Source: Rhypophila decipiens (Eukaryota > Ascomycota > Sordariomycetes > Sordariales > Naviculisporaceae). Taken from it: a stretch of DNA of 64,000 nucleotides. A program made the translations under genes and the position numbers. Below are positions 45,710 through 55,757 of the stretch, in pieces. The notes below the pieces were generated by a model. That model was not told the origin of the DNA and searched no databases. It was given only the letters and a program-made list of their open reading frames with translations. Positions within the stretch are counted from its first letter, which is position 1; each line of letters begins with the position of its first letter. The stretch covers positions 181,490-245,489 of the forward strand of contig MU858084.1 of NCBI GenBank assembly GCA_033297075.1, written 5' to 3'.

Positions 45710-47317
45710 ATGACAGCCATTTACGACAGATATGCCTGGCATGAGCCCACTCCAGGGGTCTGGATACGAGACATTGACGAAGCGGAGCAAGTTTATACAT
45801 CTCTGATGCGGTATTCCTCCGGAACAGGGAAAATGCACTTTGCCATTACTGGGCACCTCTCATTGACAATCGCAACACAAGCCAACGAGTCTCCCAAGGC
45901 GGCTGCTACACGTCTTGACCAATCCCTCCGGACTGCGTGGCTTTCGCTACGAAACCAAAATCCAACCATTGCGTCACGTGTGTCCTATCATTATGACCTA
46001 GGCAAATGGCAAAAGAAGTACGAGACAGTTACCGACGGAATAGCCCAGGAGGCATGGGTTGACAATACCTTGAATTTTATCGGTAATGGTCAAACCGGAG
46101 CAGAGTGGGCGAATTCAGACCCACCAGCACCCAAGATCGCGACGCTCTTTGTACTGAAGCCTCCTTCCAGCGTTGAAGTTGGCGGCAACAACTCTGGCAC
46201 CATCCGACGGGACCTAGTCTTTCGTTGCCCTCACGATATCATCGACGGGATTGGCACCTTGTCTCTCTTTGACAACCTCCTCTCCCACCTCTTTGACAGT
46301 CTAACCGGGAACAAGTCAGTCGCGCGCCTGTTGGATGGCAATGAGACCGCGCGCCTGAGTCCGCCTTTCCGGGTCGCAGCCAACGTCCCTCCTACTCCAA
46401 CGCCGGAACAACTGGCACGGCTGGATTACATAGAGTCACAGAAACAAAAGTCCGCTGTGTCTGACGCCGGTGACACGATTGAACATCTAATTGTACCCTT
46501 CAGGTCCGGGCCGGTTCTGCCCCAGGCTCACCAGCGAGTGTCCGTGGCACTGTCACCTGCCCAAACAACAGCGCTCTTAGCAGCAGTCAAACCACTCGGA
46601 GTCACGCCCACCCATGCCTTCCATGCCGCCATAGCTTTGGTCCTCCGAGACGTTTATCTGCACTCATGTGGGCTGCCCAACCAAAACGCAAAAACAGCGA
46701 GATATACCAATTACATCCTTTGCAACGAGCGTCAGGTATGCAAGCCGCCATACAACAACCCCAAGGCCCACCCAGCAGCCATCTACCATTCCATCTCTAG
46801 TGGAAGCCTAACAGTCGACATGCCCATCACTGTCCAAGAAAGCGAGAAAAACAGGCTATTTGCTCAGATCCTCATCCAAATGCGCGATTATTACCTCTCT
46901 GTCCGCGACGACAAGGAACACTACGCCCTCGTGCCGTATATCTGGAAGACGGCGACCCCAGACATCCTGCCGCCTACAATCGTCATGAACGAATCAGGCG
47001 AGTTGGAAGAGGACACCCTTCCCCCGCCACCGCCGAATCCCAAGCCATCAGTTTCTCTCTCGAGTATGGGTTTGATTGACAAGATCATCACCCCAGACAG
47101 GGTGTCCCAGGATGGGAAAGTGGTATTGAAGGCGTATAACCCGTGGGTAACGGGCGAAGAACTGGGTACAGGCTTGGGTTTATTCCTTGGGACGTTTCGG
47201 AGTCAGTTGGAAATAAGTGCGGCTTATAACAGTGCCTGGCATGATAAGGTCGGGGTAGAGGACTTCTTGAGAAAGTGTGTAGATGCCGTGTTTGGGTGGG
47301 TGGATTCTCAGGTCTGA
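45710..47317 (+). CDS. BAHD/trichothecene-acetyltransferase-like acyltransferase
   Basis: 535 aa, single exon. Predicted to transfer an acyl group from acyl-CoA to an alcohol or amine of a small molecule. The catalytic HxxxDG motif is HDIIDG at residues 175-180, in the usual two-domain condensation/BAHD-like fold. A second conserved segment is VALSPAQTTALLAAVK followed by GVTPTHAFHAAIAL. The C-terminal GLGLFLGTFRSQLEISAAYN resembles the region that lines the acceptor tunnel in trichothecene O-acetyltransferase-like fungal enzymes. No signal peptide; likely cytosolic. Works plausibly with the upstream MFS exporter in resistance to, or tailoring of, a toxic metabolite; substrate unknown. Confidence 0.8.
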   Translation: MTAIYDRYAWHEPTPGVWIRDIDEAEQVYTSLMRYSSGTGKMHFAITGHLSLTIATQANESPKAAATRLDQSLRTAWLSLRNQNPTIASRVSYHYDLGKWQKKYETVTDGIAQEAWVDNTLNFIGNGQTGAEWANSDPPAPKIATLFVLKPPSSVEVGGNNSGTIRRDLVFRCPHDIIDGIGTLSLFDNLLSHLFDSLTGNKSVARLLDGNETARLSPPFRVAANVPPTPTPEQLARLDYIESQKQKSAVSDAGDTIEHLIVPFRSGPVLPQAHQRVSVALSPAQTTALLAAVKPLGVTPTHAFHAAIALVLRDVYLHSCGLPNQNAKTARYTNYILCNERQVCKPPYNNPKAHPAAIYHSISSGSLTVDMPITVQESEKNRLFAQILIQMRDYYLSVRDDKEHYALVPYIWKTATPDILPPTIVMNESGELEEDTLPPPPPNPKPSVSLSSMGLIDKIITPDRVSQDGKVVLKAYNPWVTGEELGTGLGLFLGTFRSQLEISAAYNSAWHDKVGVEDFLRKCVDAVFGWVDSQV

Positions 47318-47855
47318 GTCTTGCTAAGGTATGTATGTTGGTCTGCGTATGCGGTCATCTGCTTTTGTTGAACACAAGTTTGGTGGCATACGGATACCCG
47401 CACAGTCGACTACGTGTTTCTAGAAACCTGATTATTGTCTATAAATTTCGGTGCACTGGCAACGTATCGTGAGACGTTTGTGCCTGCATCTCGTGGCCGG
47501 GCTCTGAGTAGATTCTTTGGTTAAGGAGATGGGTCTTCAATTGGTTGACCAACCACAAAGGTGATACAACCTTCAACCGTGTTTCACTCCTTTTGCCTTC
47601 TTTTTTTTTTTTTTTTAAGTTCGTAGCCTGTCTTTTGTTGAAAACCACGGAAAGGTTGCTCTCTTCCTCATTTGTTTCTCGGCATATTTCCTCCATCTTT
47701 CGCTTTACTGCGTGGCGTTCTGGCTGATCTGAAAAGCCCTCATTTCCTCTAAGCTCTCAGGTATACTCACGCATCCACACAGTTGCATTAGATGATGACG
47801 GGCTAATTAAAGGCGCTATTCAATTGTAGCAATTGTCGTACTCCCACTTGCAGCA
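47318..47855. other. Intergenic with poly-T run
   Basis: A T homopolymer of about 17 bp lies near 47602-47618. No gene seen. Confidence 0.4.
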
Positions 47856-48242
47856 ATGAGTCAGTCTGGAGACAGAGACGGCGATGCACTTGGGGCAGGC
47901 GGCGTTGTCGGTATCGTGATCTTATCCATCATCTTGACCCTCCTGATAATGGGGCCCACGTTTTGGATAACGTACAGAAGGGGTCAAAAGAGTTCCCAGA
48001 GGACGATACCCACCACCAACAACAGTAGCTCGACGGGCATGGAGACGCCTGAACTAGAAGCGCCCGCGCCAGTTGCGAGGAGGGACCACATCAGTCTGTG
48101 CGATTTGGCTATGTGGCATGAAGAGCACCGAAACGGAGAGCAGCAATCAACTTTTGGTGATTCAGCTGGTGAGCGAAGAGCGAAGGTGCGTGGTGATATC
48201 TCGAGCCTGCGAACCTGCCGTTTGAGCGAAATGGAGGCTTAG
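47856..48242 (+). CDS. Small single-pass membrane protein
   Basis: 128 aa from ATG 47856 (context GCAGCAATGAG). One transmembrane helix is clear at about residues 14-36 (GAGGVVGIVILSIILTLLIM), followed by a basic stop-transfer (TYRRGQK). A Ser/Thr-rich then charged cytoplasmic tail follows. No signal peptide and no known domain. The layout matches short fungal membrane proteins of unknown function. It could also be an exon of a larger gene, though no acceptor or donor is compelling. Confidence 0.5.
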   Translation: MSQSGDRDGDALGAGGVVGIVILSIILTLLIMGPTFWITYRRGQKSSQRTIPTTNNSSSTGMETPELEAPAPVARRDHISLCDLAMWHEEHRNGEQQSTFGDSAGERRAKVRGDISSLRTCRLSEMEA

Positions 48243-48951
48243 GAGTATGGAACCGATGTCAAAAGCCGGCGTATGACGAATGGATATTGCTTGCAACTGT
48301 TTATTACTGCTACTTGGAAACAAATCCCTCATTCTCAATGAAGGAGGGAAAACACACTAGGCCCTACGAGACCATTTTGTATTTTGTGCAGGAGTCTGCG
48401 TTGGAATTGTGTCAAGATTCCACGGCTGACTTTACTTTTGTCCTTCTATTTGAGCGAGATTCTGTAGGCTCAGGCGTCATCTTTACCAATATGATAACAA
48501 ACGAGGAGTCCTTTACGTCCCAGTGCAGAACCAGCATGAACCGTCACCAGCCCTCAGGCTCTTATGCAGGTCGTCCGGCTGGGTGACATGGCAAAGCTCC
48601 GTTGCACACCGCGTCACGATCATGTTTGTTGTTTGGAGCCATAAACTTGGCAATAACAAAGCGAGGCTGGAAGGATTCGTCACCACTGGATTCGACTCGA
48701 CTAATCTAGCGGGTGAGTCAACATTATCAACCCAGCAAGCACTGACAAAGGCCACAGGCACCCTCGCTACGAAATGCTAGAAACACAGCAACGTTGCTAT
48801 ATAACTCTACCCTGACCACTGCTAGTTCGGGTGCTCTTTTCCACCGTGCATCATCGCCGTGGCCAAACGAAATAATCAGCAGCCGATTAAAACCTGTACC
48901 CATCAGCACTCACTGTCACTTCAAACCCTGCAGTGGTCCCAGCAGATCACC
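48243..48951. other. Intergenic
   Basis: Separates the small membrane protein from the chromodomain-like paralog array. No gene seen. Confidence 0.4.
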
Positions 48952-51102
48952 ATGGCACCAAAAGGAGAAGGGAAGCGACTCAGCCAAATTTCCAAGGCGA
49001 AACCACCACCCGCACCTGCAATGGTCCCCGAAGAAGACAGGGAAGGGGATGATGGCGAGTATGACCCAAATGACTCAGAGGCCTCTGAAGGGGAAGTGTC
49101 ACCTCGGTCTCCCAAACGGACTAGCAAGGCGCCCACCGCGATCAACGCCAAGTCTGGAAACCCAGGAGCAGGAAGGGCTCAAGTTGCAGTGGCACCGAAG
49201 AGGAACTACACCGCCCAGAAGGTCAAAAAGACAGCACCCGTCAGAAAGGAAAAGGCGTCCTCGAACAAGAAAAATGATCCGAATCATGATATCGTCATCA
49301 CTAATTGGTACACGATGAGGGGAATTCTGGACGAGAAAGAAGATGACCAGGGCAATATTCAGTACGAGGTTGACTGGTTGCCGACGTGGGTATGTCACTT
49401 GTTTCTTGCTGTCTCAGCCCTCACCCTACTTTTAGCATTCCAAATATGGGTCTGCGAGTTAACAAGACTGACCTGCGTTTAGGAGTCCGCCGACATAGCA
49501 AAGGTTACGAAAGAGGCCCTAGAGGAATGGAAACAGGTCAAGGCCGCTCGCGAGGAGCAAAGACGTATCGAGAGGCGTGAGAATAACCACATACTCGTCG
49601 ATTCAAAAGCCCAGGGCCAGGCGCGTAAGAAGCGGGCTTACATAAACCAGCGTCAAATTGGACTAGCTACGCTATCTGACATGGACGCCAGCAAGGCCGT
49701 GTCCAGTGCTGAAGCGGTGAAGTGGTTCGCTACCTTTAAGGCTGAAATTCTCTCCGAGCTGGAGCTATTCCTTTTCACAGAGGAGGGCCATCAGTCTTGC
49801 ACGGAATCTGACAAGACAGGGGACATCATTTTTCCACAGGACGAGATACGGTCCCTTGACAAGTACGCGCTCTGGGTATCGTACAAGAGGATCGACACTC
49901 CGCCAGCTTGTCTCGTCACGCAGTCTACAACTAAATCTACCTCTGGACGATATAATGAGACCGACCAGGACCAGGACGGCGACACAGCTATGCAAGACGG
50001 AAACGGCGGGGAGGACGAAGAGCCTGACACAGAAGAGATCATTCTCACCTTGGTCCCCAATCCCGATTTTCACAAATGGCACCGTGATCCTCAGGCTCCC
50101 TCATCCATGTCTTGTGGGGTGCTTTTCATTCGCGGCATCCGGAAGATGCACCAGTCTATCGACTTTTTCACTGTCGAGAAACAGCGTCCGCCGGTAAGGC
50201 AACTGTTCGACATGATGCTAGAAGCATTCAGAACAGCTCCCATTCGCATTGCACCGACGGTTGACCGGACAGGGGAAAACACGTTTTCACTTGGTCCGGT
50301 CGATGAAGAGGGTGGGTATAAATCCGTTGCCACCGAGGTACGCTTCACTAGAAACAATTCATTTGAGTGGCTCGAGGAGGCTCCCAATTCCACGCCATCA
50401 ATTTTACCCCCTGAGCCTGCCTTGCTTCCGGCTGCGCCAGCACCTCAGAATCAAGCACGTCCTACAAAGGCGACCAAGAAGGCTACAACCGTACCCGAGC
50501 CCGTCAGGGCCTTTGGCAACGGTGGTGCTGCCAGCAGCAGCGGGTCGAGGCAACCGCTACCAGCAACAAAGGCCAAGCCCGGCGCCGCCGCCCAAGCACG
50601 AACCAATACTCCCTCCAGCCATTCAGCCCGACAGCAAAAGTGTCAGAACGGAACTTCTACTTCCAAGCTCTCGTCTCCTGCGGCTCGGGCAAGCAAGGGC
50701 AGCACAGGAAAGGTCGTTCCCGCTAAAAGAAAATCTCCCGCACAACACACATATAGGTCCATAACAAAGGGCAGGCGCAAGGGAAACACGGACGCGTACG
50801 AATTCCGTGGCAGCGATGACTCCGATGAGCAGCAAGACGACCCGGAGCCGGGGATGAAAGAGGAGCCCACGTCAGACGACGAGCACATGCCCCCTCCGGC
50901 GGACGAAATGGATATTGATCAGGGCTCAGGGCCTTCGCAAACTTCAGCGGGTCAACAACAAACTCAGAACCGGGCTGGGCATACGCAGTCAAAGGCGGGC
51001 AGTCAGCGTCTGCCAGTTCGCAACGTGACCTCGGGAAGCGAGGTGAGATCTTCGGGAAAGACGACAACCGGAAAAGCTGGTAGGAAAGGGCGGGGAAAGT
51101 AA
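48952..51102 (+). CDS. Chromodomain-like protein, paralog A
   Basis: Two exons, 48952-49389 and 49483-51102 (intron GTATGT...TTTAG, phase 0), 685 aa. Order: a Lys/Pro/Glu-rich disordered N-terminus; a chromodomain-like module at about 118-166 (TMRGILDEKEDDQGNIQYEV, then DWLPTW, intron, then ALEEWKQVK); a charged coiled-coil-like linker; and a second conserved domain at about 220-445 (AVKWFATFKAEILSELELFL, IILTLVPNP, CGVLFIRGI, RPPVRQLFDMMLEAF, FEWLEEA). A long disordered Ser/Pro/Lys tail ends in GRKGRGK. The chromo core has aromatic residues at the expected cage positions (Tyr before EVDW, Trp). Likely nuclear; a histone-reader role is inferred. It shares both domains with C and B. Confidence 0.75.
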
Positions 51103-51655
51103 GCGTAACAATTTGGTATAGCAAGGGCTCAGTTTCTCGAGAGTGGAAGAGATTCTAGACTATGGTAGGATTCAGCTGGACATAATAACATAAGTTGTGC
51201 ATCTTGGAATTCTTGATCAAGATTTGGGTTTGGCGAGCGTGAAACATCTAGTGGGAAATAACTGTCCATCAAAGATAACGGACAGATGGAATCACAACCT
51301 CTATCTCACAGTCAACCGTTTTTAATACTGTTTCTGATAAACGGTTACCTTGTACAACCGCCTATGTGTATGCAAGCGCTACCATGAGCTGCATTGTGCT
51401 AATAAACTGCCATTACCGATTCTGCCCGTCTGGAGAAATAGAACAGGCGAGAATAACAGAAATGAAGAATAGAAACAAAAAATATGAGAAAGGAAGACCC
51501 GACGGCCTAGTGACTGATGAAGAATGCCTGAGCTCAACCCCTTCGTTATCAGAATACACCGATCCAAAAACAAGTATATAGGATGCACCCATACCAACGA
51601 AACCAAAAAAAAGATGATAATACCTGACCAAACCCCCAAAGGAAAGCATACTGCG
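51103..51655. other. Intergenic
   Basis: Between convergent paralog A and the 226-aa orphan gene. No gene seen. Confidence 0.4.
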
Positions 51656-52423
51656 TCAGCGAGTGTCCCCATAATTTCCCTTCAGCCACCAGGCTTTCCA
51701 TCTCCGGTCTTGTCTTCTCTGTTCTCGAGAACGATTCTGGTCCGGCGGAGAGGCATAGGTACTGTTGTACTGAACTCCCCGGCTGCTCGATCCTTGTTGA
51801 GGCTGCAGCCCGTTTGGCCGAGGACTGCCCTCTGTTATAAGGTTGAGAGGAGGGAATATTACGACTTCCGGGTGCAAATACATGCGAGGGCACATGCCAG
51901 TGGTGAAGCGGTCGGCAGGTGCCGGGTGGGTGCTGGGCGCTCCAGCGGACCTTATCGCATGATAGACCTTCGCCCCAGTAACAGGATGCTGCACCAAGTC
52001 TATTTCGCAATGCAACAAGATTGCCACCTCTTCCGAGTTCAGTGGGTTCCTGAATGTAGACGAGCGTGAGGGGTTTGGTTGGCTACCCCAAAATATCATC
52101 TCGCTCGTGTAGTCCACAAATCTGCTACCTCCCTGTCCTTGTATAAGGCCTCGTGTATTGATGTCGTTCGTCAACTGTTTGGCGCACCGTATTCGTAGAG
52201 CAATGGCATGGGGTAGGACTACCTTGAAGATACGATAGTCTAGCTTCAAGGTATCCCATATCGGGTTCGGATCTTTGGCTGCCGGGTCTTCAGCTGCCCC
52301 AGACCTGACATTCAAAACGACGACCAGTTAGCAGGGTCTTAGTAATATAGGGCTTTGCAACCCAGGTTTGCCCTCTTAGCCAAGCACCTACCTGTTATTT
52401 CCACCCTGAAGCGATCGGCTCAT
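51656..52423 (-). CDS. 226-aa protein of unknown function inside the paralog array
   Basis: Two exons: 52423-52392 and 52304-51656. The intron starts GTAGGTGC, has CTGCTAACTG as branch site and ends ATGTCAG; splicing gives MSRSLQGGNNRSGAAEDP in frame. The protein has a compact middle part (IWDTLKLDYRIFKVVLPHAI, YTSEMIFWGSQPNPSRSSTF, EEVAILLHCEIDLVQHPVTG) and a Ser/Gln/Arg-rich tail ending in Arg/Trp-rich RRQDRRWKAWWLKGN. No domain recognised. The clean splice signals support a real gene. It sits between paralogs A and B, on the opposite strand, and shares no obvious sequence with them. Confidence 0.65.
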
Positions 52424-53489
52424 CGTAAGCTGAGCAACTCGACAATCCTAGGTTTGTATGGGTGTGTTCGAGACTGTAGGGTGTGCTGGGAGGATGGCGG
52501 TGATGAAGAAGGGGAAAGAACAGAAAAAGCGCACAAAGACGTCTTCTTATATGCAGTGCCTGTCCTAAATCAGATACCCCAGACAATGCCCTGTCTTGGT
52601 CATTAGGGATGTAAAAACAGTAACCGTCATCAGTGTGAACCACGATGAACCGACATCAAATAGACATTCGGTACACCGAGCCTCGAGGCACTGGAGAATG
52701 ATATAGGCTCGTATGGGCCATTTGTTCGTGAACCGACTGGCCTGATTCGAGTTGAGTCCTCTGAAAGACAAGACAAAATGCCATGACAAATGGAAGGACA
52801 CCAGAAACCCTAACCCTGAACCGCTTTTCGACCAACACAGAAGAGCACGAGGCCAACATGATGCAGAGCCAGCCATCCGAATGACAAGACGAAATGAGTA
52901 GAAATGATTAACACTAACAGCAAATGACGGTCCAGCCCGCCAGGCCTTCTGGCACATTGACAATCCTCTGACAAGCAGCAGACTGGATCGTCGAGAATTA
53001 CACCGCACCGAACTGCACTCTTCATGCATCATGTGTGGGACGATCTATTCCATCCATCCATCCATCCATCCATCCATCTATCTACCACTGAGCCAAGCAC
53101 GCCTTTCGGTGATTGCAGTCATCCAAGCCAAGGTAGTGACTAACCACTTGAGCAATCATCTCCCATCAATGACTTGAGTTGTGATTGACGGCCAGCCAGT
53201 CACTCATGATTTCTAGAAGTTGCCTTGATCAATGTCCGAGATCAAACCATGATGCCAGTCAATATCAGGCTCATCATAAAGCAAAGTTTATGATCAACTG
53301 GCCCATTTTTGAACAAGCAACCTTCACGGGACCAACAGACCCTTCTCTGAATCACTGGGAGCCGGGTTAGGCCCGCTGTGTATGCAAGTCTGGAATATAA
53401 AAGGCAGACAGTTTATTGTTTTTGCTTCTTGCAACTGGCCTCTGAACAAATCCGTATCGTCCTTTCCAGAAGTCTAAGCTATATCCATC
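52424..53489. other. Intergenic with CATC microsatellite
   Basis: Divergent region between the orphan gene and paralog B. Contains one microsatellite (53050-53084) and a short AACCCTAACCCTGAA at about 52807. No gene seen. Confidence 0.4.
53050..53084 (+). repeat. (CATC)n microsatellite
   Basis: About seven CATC units followed by two CTAT-like units. Confidence 0.9.
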
Positions 53490-54984
53490 ATGTCGGATCA
53501 AGACAGCAATGCAGTCACGCCCAGCGGCGGTGCTCGGGGCTTGGGAGAACAGCCGCGGATAAATTATGACCAAACGTCTGACGCCACGATAACCCCAACT
53601 CGTGCCAACGCCCGTGAACCTCGTAGTAGTGGCAAATCCAAGACTCGGGGGTCTGGTAACAAGAAAGGAGCACCAAGAACACCAAGAACACCAAGAACAC
53701 CCAAAAACCCCAAAACGCCCACCTCAGGACGCACCGCTACAGCTGTCACACCGAGCAAGCGGGGTGGAGCAGCGACTGCCAAGGATGAATGGGGCGTCCG
53801 TGGCATACTCGCCGAACAAAGGCACAAGGGCAACACGTTACACTGCTTGCTCGAATGGGCACCGTCCTGGGTATGTACATTGGTCATGACGGTCTTATGC
53901 CACTTTTGAAGCTAAATCATGTTTGTTGTTGTTAGCATCGCGTCGATCAATCACATATTGGCAAAGAGATCCTAGCCGACTGGGCGGCTCGCAAGAGCCT
54001 TCAAGCCGGTGAGGGCAGCAGCAGTGCTGGGTCTTCCTCTTCAAATGACCTCTACAAAACCACCATCCCCGAGAAGGACTGGCCTGCCTTCCCCCTGGAG
54101 AAACTTGTAGAACAGCCCTCGCAGCAAGCAGTCCAGTCACCAGCTGGTGGACAATCTCATAGTAGCACCCCGAGCCGGCACAGTGGTACACCGACTACTA
54201 CGCCAAGCCGGACAGGGGCTGAAGCAAGCGCGAGCAGCAGTGGGCCAGCAGCAACATCAACCAGGAGGCCAAACTACGTCCCGATAACCTTGGCGATCCG
54301 AGAAGGTGAACGAAGTGATGCGGCAAACATCTTCCGGCGAGAGGGATGGCAGAGCAACGACTCCATGTCCAGAAAAACGCCGCGTCCTGGCCCTCCAGGC
54401 CCGCTCAAGGCGGCGGACGTTGTTGCCTGGATGAATTATTTTCGCCAAGATATAGAGCGCGAGCTCGAGTTGCGTCTTTTCTCGACCGATGGTTGGAAGA
54501 TTGATAATGATGACGCCGTTTTCCCGGCTGATCAGCTCTACGCTGGGGACAACTTTATGATTTGCATGGACTCGGGAGCCGCTGGCAGCGAGGGCTTTGT
54601 AAGTCTGAGCCGCGGCACACCCGGATAACCAAATAGAGTATACTGACCGTGATTTCTTCCCAGGTATCCACAATCAGGTCGGTTCCAGGTGAAGGAGAGC
54701 TTGAGCTCGGAATACCTCCCGTATGCATATCCGTCACGCTGAATACCGCTGGAACCTTCTACCTTGACAATCCCACCGTTCAGCTGGTTCCCAATCCTCT
54801 TGGAGCTCTTCATATCTATGACCGCAAGAGGTTGAAGAAAATTGCCGACGATATACATACGGGCCAACGGGGAACCCCTCCCCCCGTTGGGCAGCTGTTT
54901 GACCTTTTAGTCGAAGCCGTCAATCTTGACATTGCCCAGGGTAGGAGCACGAGAGCTCGCGCCAGCCCCTCCGCTCTTTCTTGA
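53490..54984 (+). CDS. Chromodomain-like protein, paralog B
   Basis: Three exons: 53490-53870, 53936-54598, 54664-54984, all joined in phase 0, 454 aa. The disordered basic N-terminus has a TPRTPRTPK repeat. The chromo-like module covers about 99-145 (EWGVRGILAEQRHKGNTLHC, LLEWAPSW, intron, then IGKEILADWAARK). A Ser/Thr/Pro linker leads to the second domain at about 283-445 (DVVAWMNYFRQDIERELELR, LVPNPLGALHIYD, TPPPVGQLFDLLVEAV). The first intron falls after the same Trp as in A, C and D; the second sits close to intron 2 of C. B lacks the long basic tail of A and C. A 45-nt intron near 54945 could add a short Lys-rich end, so the 3' end is uncertain. Confidence 0.7.
53673..53716 (+). repeat. 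9-bp coding minisatellite in paralog B
   Basis: Four copies of CCAAGAACA-like units coding TPR/TPK, just before the chromodomain-like module. Length-variable candidate. Confidence 0.8.
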
Positions 54985-55757
54985 GATGGTGGTTCGGGAG
55001 AATGGCCGGCTTGTAAACGTCTCTACCCAGGGGCGAAGAAGAAAAATTACATTGTTGGATGATGAATGATGTGCTTTCTAGATAGGACACAGGAGACATT
55101 TTGTGCTGGTTGTCTCGTCGTGCTTATCACAAGTCTGGGGATATCTTGGGCTTCCAGACAGGGGACATGGGGTACCAATAAGGACTAGGGCAACAGAAAT
55201 AGATTACAGACTTTTTATATGAGGATACCGCTCTTTAAGAATTCATACATACACAACCACTTTTCATACGTATACAACATTCCCTGTATAGCAGCCGGCA
55301 AGAAAAATAGACTTTTCCCCTACAATAAAGTACCCTTTCATGGGTCCCAGCAGTCAAGCCAAAACCACCTACACTGCTATAGCATATACTGGTGTAACTG
55401 CCCTCAAATAGTGATGTGTTTAGTTGATAGGAATGTGTCTTACTGAGCGTTGTCTTCAATTGATGGCGATGTGTTTGTAAGCAATTATGGTTATGGGTGT
55501 TGACCCCGAGAAACGACTTTTTTGTACGGAAAAGTGGCTAAAAAAAAAGGGCAAGGTCAGCCCCCAGGCACTTGGTAGCTCCGCATTATGGTGTAAAGTA
55601 CGTATGAATTCACCTTTTTGGCGTCCTTCTGCGGGGTATGAGGTCCGGCAACGGTCATTGTGATTATCGCTACTACTAATTAACGGGCTACTCGTAATCC
55701 AAGACTGCCAGACCCAAGACCGCGCTATATCACCGGACACTTCACACATCAAAGCAC
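54985..55757. other. Convergent intergenic between paralogs B and C
   Basis: No gene seen. Marks the symmetry point of the array: A and B read toward it on +, C and D on -. Confidence 0.4.

Noticed and set aside
30785..47317. A single biosynthetic gene cluster of P450, MFS and acyltransferase
   Set aside because: No core synthase, and a housekeeping aldolase plus unrelated genes separate the P450 from the other two.
54940..55060. Extra 3' exon of paralog B
   Set aside because: A 45-nt intron is possible, but signals are weak and the added residues match no paralog convincingly.
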